30,103 nucleotides of DNA, from NCBI GenBank assembly GCA_041660525.1, contig JBAZWD010000018.1, positions 1-30,103 on the forward strand, read 5' to 3'. Position numbers and translations under genes: made by a program. Origin of the DNA: JABCZS01 sp041660525. GTDB lineage: Bacteria > Pseudomonadota > Gammaproteobacteria > JABCZS01. The notes below the pieces were generated by a model. It was not told where the DNA came from, searched no databases, and saw only the letters and a list, made by a program, of their open reading frames with translations. This document shows, piece after piece, positions 16,401-24,100 of the stretch. Every line of letters begins with the position of its first letter. Positions within the stretch are counted from its first letter, which is position 1.

Positions 16401-18214
16401 CCAATGACCCTACTTTTACTAAACTTGATACAAATGGAGGACTAAACGATGAACACATTGCAATTCTTTATGATGCGATGACTGACAATACTCACCTTAC
16501 TGAATTTAATTTACAAAACAATAATCTTACAGATAAGTCTGCTGTATTACTGTCTAAATTAGAGCTGATTACCTCATTAAATCTAAGTGGTAACAAAATT
16601 ACAAATCTAGGCGCATTGGCATTGTCCAGCATACATAATCTGAGCGTACTGAATGTTTCAAGAAATCAAATAGACACAGAAGGTTTCAAAGCCTTGTTAA
16701 AATTACCTCAATTATCATCTCTTTATATTAACACTTACGCATTTAAGATTAACGAAGAAATGGAGCTAGCATTGTTAAATACTCCATCTTTATCTAAAAC
16801 TGATTTACTTCTTTCTATCGAACTAGAATTGTTAGAAAAAATTCGTCTTCATGATCCTAAACTAACCAGTATCAATCTTGCTTCAAGATCCCTTAATGAT
16901 AACCATGTAAAAATATTATGCGATGCACTCAAAAATAATCCTTATGTCACGTCAATTAATCTTTCTTACAATAAAATAGGTGTGGAGAGTTTAAAAAGTT
17001 TAGCTCAATGCAGTTTTGTAAAAACCTTAATATTGAACAAAAATGACTATACGATTAAAATGAATGCTGAGTATTTCTCGCACTTAGCCAATAATGTGCA
17101 TTTAAAAACATTAGAGCTTAATCATAATCAGATAACAGATAACGACATTATTCCACTGTCCAACAACTCTACTCTTTCTCATTTATCTCTAAAAGCGAAT
17201 AAAATCACAAAAATTGGTGCTCAAATAATCGCATTAATGAAAAATATTATTGAACTTAGTCTAAGTGAAAATAATATAGGTGACTCAGGTGTAAGCGCTT
17301 TTGAAAGCAATGATACGCTCATGACATTGTACTTGAATGGTTGTAAACTATCTGACGCGGCTATTAATTCTCTACTTCTAAACAAATCCTTACTGATTGT
17401 AGAAATTCCAGAAACTGATAATCTCTCAAAAAATTTATTATCTGAGTTACAAACACACTTAAGCAAAAATCAACAAGCTACAAATATTCTAATTGTTGGT
17501 TGTAAAGCAGAAAATTTAGATAACGTAAAAAATCAACTCAAACATGCTCGCCCATATGGTAAATACATTACTAATACACTGGAAAATAAAAATACACTAT
17601 TGCACCTTGCTGTAAGTCTAAAAAATCAAGAGCTACTCGATTTATTAATTATTCATGACGCTCTTATTGACGCCGAGAAAGTCAACAATCAAAATCTTAC
17701 CTATCTTGAAATGGCGGATAAAATTGGATTTGTGATTAAGCCAACAATTATTCCTTCAAAGTCTGAGGTTCATATCAAAGATGCCAATGCAGAAGAAAAT
17801 AAACAAATGCCTATGCAAATAGAGATTGAGGGGCTCAAGATACAAATAGCTGCTCTAGTCAATGCAATTCAAGATTTGAAAACACAATTAAGCAATAATG
17901 CACCAAATAGTCTGCATAGTTATAATGATTTTATTAAAACACAACCGTCACAAAACTTATCTAGTATTGTTGGCGTAAGCTTTAGCGAAAGCTCAGTCAT
18001 TATCAATCATGCTAAGCTTCACCAAGATAATGAGCAAACACTATTTGAGATCATCGAAAAATACACTCTAAATTGTCAGGAGAAAAATATAATACGTAAT
18101 GCACGAGGAAAAATCATCAAGCTCACATTTGATAGCATAGGAATTATTGATGATTTAATGCAGGATTTAAAAAATGTAACAAAAAGAAATAGTCCTACAT
18201 TATCTGGTACTTGA
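13415..18214 (+). CDS. Giant leucine-rich-repeat protein (RNI-like), effector candidate
   Basis: A 1599-residue soluble protein with GTG start, supported by AAGGA seven bases upstream. Most of it (about 60-1360) is LRRs of the ribonuclease-inhibitor type, with units such as ITSLNLSGNKITNLGALALS. LRRs are grouped in modules that each restart with a conserved helix-strand segment of the form LLxKIRxxDPxLT...LNDxHVxILxDALKxNxxVT. Such segments begin near residues 308, 450, 572, 820, 987 and 1135. A Ser/Tyr-rich stretch (SYSSSSSYSSYN, about 48-59) interrupts the N-terminus. Residues about 1390-1425 resemble one ankyrin repeat (NTLLHLAVSLKNQELLDLLI), about 1463-1495 is a coiled coil, and the last 90 residues form an unassigned domain. 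No catalytic domain is recognised, so protein binding is the likely role. The family is typical of Legionella-like effectors. The MACPF gene follows after 66 bp, so co-transcription is plausible. Confidence 0.88.
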   Translation: MYNEISILEKVKNNDSTVTVLDLTKQLDKSHDTLSKLTKNSNCRHTDSYSSSSSYSSYNDRTAILIEQLVEILKNNNHVIELNLSSNKLDYYSIKVLSKLFVHNKTIKTLNLENNEIDNKTALMLLENINNSIKEQHLTTSFNYSTQKSQQINTNQNLTANNNAPTSSITTLILNKNKINDSEYGYGYGIEEIAKIMNIESLHLDSNHLSDKSAKYLAGNKKLKKLIITNNKINEEGIRYLANSEIEELHIKNNLFDITSKASSYNNTHHWSVYPSYTNQNKESGESIELLFLKNKFIKKLDVELTLDVSMLRAIKDNEKNLTVINLQDKELKNAYMEVLKDAISKNTAIIDIKYKHALPAELINKINQNLKQKVDAILKSDDCQDGLSDIVYKLILESNAKLEKYNALTEAAQKNNENNTAIIDFIYDLLVKVDVPRLYLSKRIFNPVNPQLLRKIFKNRKECKAIEFDGLTVTADVASAVIENLNIVNLGLRNCSISDDVLEALLLKLQLNELTLFPGSTGKVSAKNINIITNMKSLNSLTMQESLLTEETILSLLKSKTLQFTNINLPIPFETLHKLRKNSSKIVVLELKYKSLNDAHVLILRDALKDNSYVTEIDLTYNEITDIGAKEICQLKSITKVGLNSNKITDEGAIFISKQTHIKQLSIAGNLLTDIGMSELEKVNFNKLSLVEEGIRTVLYPKIKNDEVNTFNFKSYDINSQDLIFICRFLKQFTSVKTINLSAHNLTDESAKILSQLENKVALDLSKNSITDVGAEFLAKNEFITALDLTSNPLSIQAKIHLLRKNKNRALKIDCCIPSDIAYKIISDDPTITSVSLEQKELSNDDLFILSDLLQNNTHVTEIHIHNSVVTAEGIKSLIAHKRITSLVISNKILIDTINILPDFQSLKHLTVVITNKPTALNSDMILKVANETNIVRFRFRNTAGDYIKLNHTGDPKSGGYIEEQCGIKLLENPKLEIYDLIMPISLETIQRIRANDPTFTKLDTNGGLNDEHIAILYDAMTDNTHLTEFNLQNNNLTDKSAVLLSKLELITSLNLSGNKITNLGALALSSIHNLSVLNVSRNQIDTEGFKALLKLPQLSSLYINTYAFKINEEMELALLNTPSLSKTDLLLSIELELLEKIRLHDPKLTSINLASRSLNDNHVKILCDALKNNPYVTSINLSYNKIGVESLKSLAQCSFVKTLILNKNDYTIKMNAEYFSHLANNVHLKTLELNHNQITDNDIIPLSNNSTLSHLSLKANKITKIGAQIIALMKNIIELSLSENNIGDSGVSAFESNDTLMTLYLNGCKLSDAAINSLLLNKSLLIVEIPETDNLSKNLLSELQTHLSKNQQATNILIVGCKAENLDNVKNQLKHARPYGKYITNTLENKNTLLHLAVSLKNQELLDLLIIHDALIDAEKVNNQNLTYLEMADKIGFVIKPTIIPSKSEVHIKDANAEENKQMPMQIEIEGLKIQIAALVNAIQDLKTQLSNNAPNSLHSYNDFIKTQPSQNLSSIVGVSFSESSVIINHAKLHQDNEQTLFEIIEKYTLNCQEKNIIRNARGKIIKLTFDSIGIIDDLMQDLKNVTKRNSPTLSGT

Positions 18215-18280
18215 AATACTGAGAGCCTATACTATAACCTAGTTAAATCTAACCAGTCTTGAAATATAAGGAAAAATATA

Positions 18281-21034
18281 ATGAAAAATAAATCTGAATT
18301 TTTAACTTTAAAATCCGTAACGCTCAGCAATAAAACCATTGAATTATTATTCTCCACTGAAAAAAAACTTTTTGCACGAGTGACACAACAAGACGGTACA
18401 GTCACACTAACATCGTATATTGAAGGCATTCCACCTATTGTTAAGCAAGATATAGTAACGCTTCGCAACTTTATTGATAACTCTCACCTTGTTGTCAATC
18501 CTTCTGAAGAAAATGGGAAGCACTCTTTTGTTATTCATGTAAATGGCTCTTTAAAAGGTGGTATGCTAAGTGGTCCTTTCAATAAAGCAAGCGAAGCAAG
18601 CGATGCTTTCAGCCGCGCTAAAATAGAACAAGCCAGAAAAGATTATAGCTCAGCCGTTAATTCTTATCGTGAAGCAGTTACGCAGCTTGAAGATGCAAAA
18701 ATTAAAAAAGGATGGTTCACGGAACTTGCTTACGATAGAAGTGAACAAGACGAGCTCAATAAAATGCTTAAAGACGCACATTTTAATCTAGCTGTTTCAT
18801 TGGTGAATCTTGACAACAACATTGAGCAACTTGAAGAAGCATTAAAACATTTTAAAATAGCCAAAAATTCTGGCATGCAAGATGAATCACGAAAAGAAAT
18901 AATCTCTGTGCATTTACAGCTTGCGAAAAAATTTGAAACACAAAATAACCCCACTCTACAAAAAACACATCTGAAAGAAGCGGTAGAATTAGGTTCTGAT
19001 GATGCGAAAATACAGCTAAACGAGATTGAACAAAAGGCTCAGATGTTAAACATAATTCAACATGAAGAAGGTCAAGGACATGTAATACGTGTTCCTTGGT
19101 TAAATACGTTTGAAACAGGTCGTGGTATTAAATCCACTGGAAAACTGACCCGGGTTTTAGTTGAGAATATGTCTCTTACCAAAAAACCTTTTCAAAATAC
19201 TATAGAATCTTTTGAGCATGTAATATTTGATCAGCATGATTTGGAAAAAATTACGCGTGTGGAAACTGGAATATCAATGAACGCAGGATTATGGCATTTA
19301 AAAGCGATTGCTGAATATGCTAGTAAATTAACGCTTGATAAAAGTTTTGTTTATTGTATTACTGGAACAGTTTGCTCTTCACCCGAACAAGATGGATTTA
19401 GCAAAGGAAAGCTTAATGATGCGGCGCTCTTACAATTAAAGCGTGATGGATTCCAGAAGTTTAAGGACTCGTTCGGTACTCACTTTATTGGCGGCTTCTC
19501 AAGCGGCGCCTTGTTTTTAGGTTGTATTACCTTAAAAACTGAAAATGAAAAAGCTGCGCGTTTTTTAAAAACAGAACTTACTGGTCCTGCAACGGGTCTT
19601 TTGCAAGCTGGAGTATCAATTGAAAGCAATTTTATGGAAACCATAAAAAAAAGCGTCATCAAAGTAGATATCACTATGCAAGGTCTAAATCTGAAAAATT
19701 TTAATAGCAGCGGCAGTGTTACAAATTTGGAAGAAATGCGGAAAAGGCACGAGCAATTTCAAGAATCTATTCGCGATGCTAAAAATTTAGGTCCTGTTGA
19801 AGCAATTTGTGAACCATGGGAATCACTTCCTGAAGTGCTTCCTTTTATAAACATACCATTACCTATACCATTACCTATATGGAATCCTAAAGTCAGAGAT
19901 CCAAAACTAACCCTCTTAGAAGCACAAGAGATCGATTCACTAGATTATCTTAATGCACTTAAAGAGTTTCCATTAGATGCTTTCATTTTATATAATCTAG
20001 CACGCAGCCTTCCTGCTGATGGCACAATAAAACTACTTGATGGTACTACCATGACTGACCAGGAGCTCTATCTAAAAGCCATTGACCTAGATAATAAAAT
20101 TGCAGAGGCTTATTATAGGCTTGCCTACACTTTTCCAGCTGAGGGCACAATAAAACTACTTGATGGTACTACCATGACTGACCAGGAGCTCTATCTAAAA
20201 ACCATCGACCTAGATAATAAATTTGCAAAGGCTTATTATAGGCTTGCCAAAACTCTTCCAGATGACGGCACAATAAAACTACTTGATGGCACTACCATGA
20301 CACAACAAGAGCTCTATCTAAAAACCATCGACCTAGATAATAAATTTGCAAAGGCTTATTTTAAACTTGCCTACACTCTTCCAGCTGACGGCACAATAAA
20401 ACTACTGGATGGCACTAGCATGACACAGCAAGAGCTCTATCTAAAAACCATCAACCTAGATAATAAATTTGCAAATGCTTATTTTAATCTTGCATACACT
20501 CTTCCAGCTGACGGCACAATAAAACTACTGGATGGTACTAGCATGACAAAGCAAAAGCTCTATCTAAAAACCATCGACCTAGATAATAAATTTGCAAAGG
20601 CTTATTTTAATCTTGCCTACACTCTTCCAGCTGACGGCACAATAAAACTACTTGATGGTACTAGCATGACAAAGCAAAAGCTCTATCTAAAAACTATCGA
20701 CCTGGATAATAAAAATACAAATGCTTACAATAACCTAGCCAGAACTCTTTCAGCTGATGAAGATGTAAAACTCCTCAATGGCAGCACAATGAACAAAAAA
20801 ACGCTGAAGCAGCGTACTGATCATTTAAAAAATGAAAATTCTATAGCATTAAATGAGGATGCGGGTTCTTCATTATTATCAAAGGCTGCACAACAAAATG
20901 ATCCTGTAAAAAGCATAATAATTCAGACTTCTAGCGGGCTGAAAGCAATCAGCACTGTTCAGTCGAACAATAATGCAGCGCTACCAACAACATTACAGGT
21001 TCAAAAAAATGATGCAACCACTTTGAAAAAGTAA
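18281..21034 (+). CDS. MACPF (perforin-like) protein with TPR-like repeat array
   Basis: A 917-residue protein without signal peptide. The start is supported by AAGGA nine bases before the ATG. Residues 1-100 are an unassigned beta-rich domain. About 105-260 are TPR/coiled helices (AKIEQARKDYSSAVNSYREA). About 300-520 is a MACPF-type domain, with the signature FGTHFIGGFSSGA at 398-410 (family pattern Y/W/F-G-T-H-F/Y followed by glycines). LTGPATGLLQAGVSIES and CEPWESLPEVLPF follow. MACPF proteins oligomerise and insert beta-hairpins into membranes to form pores; bacterial members occur in Chlamydia and Photorhabdus. Residues 577-822 are six nearly identical 41-residue TPR-like units, followed by a degenerate seventh (to about 860) and a polar tail. 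Lack of a signal peptide fits non-classical or type IV secretion, or cytosolic storage. The MACPF assignment rests on the motif and overall pattern, so moderate to good. Confidence 0.75.
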   Translation: MKNKSEFLTLKSVTLSNKTIELLFSTEKKLFARVTQQDGTVTLTSYIEGIPPIVKQDIVTLRNFIDNSHLVVNPSEENGKHSFVIHVNGSLKGGMLSGPFNKASEASDAFSRAKIEQARKDYSSAVNSYREAVTQLEDAKIKKGWFTELAYDRSEQDELNKMLKDAHFNLAVSLVNLDNNIEQLEEALKHFKIAKNSGMQDESRKEIISVHLQLAKKFETQNNPTLQKTHLKEAVELGSDDAKIQLNEIEQKAQMLNIIQHEEGQGHVIRVPWLNTFETGRGIKSTGKLTRVLVENMSLTKKPFQNTIESFEHVIFDQHDLEKITRVETGISMNAGLWHLKAIAEYASKLTLDKSFVYCITGTVCSSPEQDGFSKGKLNDAALLQLKRDGFQKFKDSFGTHFIGGFSSGALFLGCITLKTENEKAARFLKTELTGPATGLLQAGVSIESNFMETIKKSVIKVDITMQGLNLKNFNSSGSVTNLEEMRKRHEQFQESIRDAKNLGPVEAICEPWESLPEVLPFINIPLPIPLPIWNPKVRDPKLTLLEAQEIDSLDYLNALKEFPLDAFILYNLARSLPADGTIKLLDGTTMTDQELYLKAIDLDNKIAEAYYRLAYTFPAEGTIKLLDGTTMTDQELYLKTIDLDNKFAKAYYRLAKTLPDDGTIKLLDGTTMTQQELYLKTIDLDNKFAKAYFKLAYTLPADGTIKLLDGTSMTQQELYLKTINLDNKFANAYFNLAYTLPADGTIKLLDGTSMTKQKLYLKTIDLDNKFAKAYFNLAYTLPADGTIKLLDGTSMTKQKLYLKTIDLDNKNTNAYNNLARTLSADEDVKLLNGSTMNKKTLKQRTDHLKNENSIALNEDAGSSLLSKAAQQNDPVKSIIIQTSSGLKAISTVQSNNNAALPTTLQVQKNDATTLKK
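20009..20746 (+). repeat. Six tandem 123-bp repeats inside the MACPF gene
   Basis: GGCACAATAAAACTACT recurs at 20021, 20144, 20267, 20390, 20513 and 20636, an exact 123-bp period (41 codons). Each unit encodes DGTIKLLDGTxMTxQELYLK followed by xIDLDNKxAxAYxxLAxTLPA. Copies differ by few bases, suggesting recent expansion or gene conversion, while the flanking seventh unit is diverged. Copy number may vary between strains or be collapsed in short-read assemblies. Confidence 0.95.
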
Positions 21035-21178
21035 CTCAAAAATAAGGTGAATATAGTTGTCATTAATGGCACTACCCTCCTCTGCTGATAATTCTCTATT
21101 GCTGCCTAAAACAAAGGTAAGGAGCCCTACTGCAGTTATTTATGTTAATATCGTCTAATAATCATGATTGTATAAAAT
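21035..21178 (+). promoter_or_regulatory. Leader of the large ankyrin gene, unusual start context
   Basis: The ATG at 21179 is preceded by an AT-rich stretch with no Shine-Dalgarno. A strong AAGGAG lies about 55 bp upstream (21118-21123), but the CTG and ATG (about 21142) after it are in another frame and reach a stop after about 30 codons. Either the long gene is translated from a weak site, or the short upstream frame affects its translation, or there is an indel here. Confidence 0.3.
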
Positions 21179-24100
21179 ATGAAAACATTAACTACTGCAC
21201 TCGAACAAACCCTGAAACAGCGCTTTACTACGGAATCCGTTGATACGGCGATCACTTTAATAAACGGCAAAGAAAGTGTGCATGATATCCAATTATTTAA
21301 TGAACCTTTACTCATTGCCTTATGTCAGAAAGCAGCTGTTGTTAGTCAATCACGTCTTTCTTTCTTCTATGAAGCTGCATTAGATGAATCTGCTCGAGCG
21401 CAATGTTTACGATTAATCACTAGCATTTTAGATCATGATAGCACGATGGTTAATCAATCTCACGCTCGAAGAACACCCTTATCCATTGCTGCGCAAGGAG
21501 AAAATACCGCATTATGTCGTTTGTTAATTCAGCGCGGCGCTGAGTTGACATTTTTTTTTCATTATTTGTCATCATGGTCAAAAGATCACTGGTCTGAAGC
21601 TTTAGCATTATTTACTGAAACGCTTACTGCACGCCCTGAGACAGCTGTTTTACTCAATAAAGAGTACATGATTAATGGAGATAAAACACCCCATTATGTA
21701 CTAGATTATGCAATTGTTTATCGCAATATTGAATTATTTAAATTATTAAAAAAATTTAATGCAAAACCTAATACTCATGACCCACTGCACATGTGGAATT
21801 TTGCTTATGAAACAAATAATAGTGATTTACTAGAAGAATTATTGATAAATAACATTGCTCATTATCAAAACGAACAAGGAGCCACAGCGTTACATTTGAT
21901 ATCAGATAAAATTTGGGCTAAGAAATTATTAAAAGCAGGTGCTAATATTAATGCTAGCTCCGAGCACTTTCCCACTCCGATTACTCAGCATATTAACATG
22001 CTATTATTCACTGAAAATAACACAGCGCTCTACGATCAATACTATGAACTGATAGAATATTTATTGATGCATGGCGCCAATATAGAATTGCTAGATAATA
22101 AAGGACGTGATGTATTTTCATCCATCTTTGAGAAATTTGATAATAAAATTGCTAGACTACTATTACGTTTTATTAACATAACTACTCCTCAATGGTCTAC
22201 TTTATTACACCGAGCTGTACAAGCGCAGCAATGGCAATTCGCACGTATATTAATTGACAAAAATATTGCCTTAGATATCAAAGATCATGAAAATAAACAA
22301 GCAATTGAGCGTTTGCCAGATTCAGCATATCATTTACTAACCAACGACGAGATTAATCAAGATGTTAAGTTTATCACAGAATATCTCATTAAAAATACAA
22401 CTCAAGCTTTGGATATGCATAATGCTCAAAAGTTATTGATGTACTGCATTGTACTTGATTTATATGATAAATTTTTAATTATTTTAAATCGATACTTTAC
22501 CTCACCTAATTTACTTGATTATGAGCTTTGGGGAGGGACGCCCTTAACAGCCACGTTATCAAATGACAAAGCAAAATATTTTGATGTACTGATAAAGCAT
22601 AAGGTGAATGTAAATTATCAACTAACCACTTCAAAATCAACAGCAATACATCTCGCTGTACAAAAATTATTACCAGAATTTGTACAAGAGCTCTTGAGTG
22701 CGGGTGCAAATGTAATGTTAGAAAATAATCTCTACGTATGGCCTATGGTCACTTTATGCCAATACTTTGATCACTCAGCTCCTGCAAAAATAATATTTAA
22801 AGCATTATATGCAAAACAAAATCTTCAGGCTAAAAACAGTCAAGGTCGAGATTTGTTGCAGATTTTACTAGACTATGCGTCTAACCACTTCTTTGTATGC
22901 AGAATATTAGAAGCAAGCCAAATTTTACCAGATTTAGAAGCTCAAATAAAACTATTAAAGTATATTGTTGAAAATAACTTACAAGAATTAGCAAGCAGAT
23001 TTTTAACTGAAAATTCAGTTGAAAACAATAAAAAATTGTTACCACTATTTGCTCGACATACCATACAAGCACAGCACAACGATTTTTTAATATTATTATT
23101 TAAACATCATTTACCTGCAAATATAGTATTAACTAATAACTACGGTACTTTACCTCCATTTCTATTAGAGTCTATTTTTCTTCATCCTCAGGCTCGTCAG
23201 GGAATGGATACAGCTAATTTACAAAAAATGGCTATCACAGTCATTGAGCAAGGTGCATACATACACATTGAGACACCAGAGAATATCAGTTTCTTACATG
23301 CTGCCATTACATACTGCTGGCACAGCGTTATAGAGAAACTGCTGCCTTACTATCAAAAACAGTTAAATTGCACTTACACACACCATGATAGAAAAACTTC
23401 TTTTTTAAAAACCGCCATTATGGCTGACGATAAAACTATTGTTAAATTATTAATTGATGCTGGCGCAAACAAAGAAGTACTTGATGATAGCAAAAGAAAT
23501 TCAATACATTTAGCCTGCGTAAGAAACAATCTTGAATTAACACGCTACTTACACGAGGAGCATCAGGTTGCCATAAATACTACTTATCCAGACATAAACT
23601 TTATGACAACGATTGAGAAATCAGCTTTAGATATTGTTTTAGAAAAGCATGATTTTACAAAATCACTTTTGCTGATAGATTATTTATTATCGCATGGCTG
23701 CCCTGTTTTTTCACATACCGTTAATATAGCTGTTACTCGTAACTTACCAGAGGTCTTTATTATTCGCTTATTATCAGCTTTACCTAATGAGGCATTGGAT
23801 GGTCTTGCTTTTTTGCATCACGTATTACAATACGAGTTGAATGATGTTGTCATTTGGCTATTAGAAAGTAAGCATGCAACGCAGCAATTGAAAAACTTTG
23901 ACCGTAATGGTCATAGCGCTTTGCACATAGCTGCGCAAAAAGGCTTAGCCAATCTATATCGAAAAATGCTTGCACACGGTGCAGATCCGATGATCACAGA
24001 TCCTTTTGGCGAACGACCTTATCATCATGCATGGTACTTGGGTAAAAATATAATAATGGGGTGGACGCAATTCTCAGGGGATCTTTGCTCTGATGATTTT

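Noticed and set aside
18215..18280. A separate promoter for the MACPF gene
   Set aside because: Only generic AT-rich sequence such as TATAAC is present, with no matching -35 at proper spacing.
20009..20746. Regular 123-bp direct repeats as a possible CRISPR array
   Set aside because: The repeats are contiguous without unique spacers, keep an open frame and encode TPR-like units.
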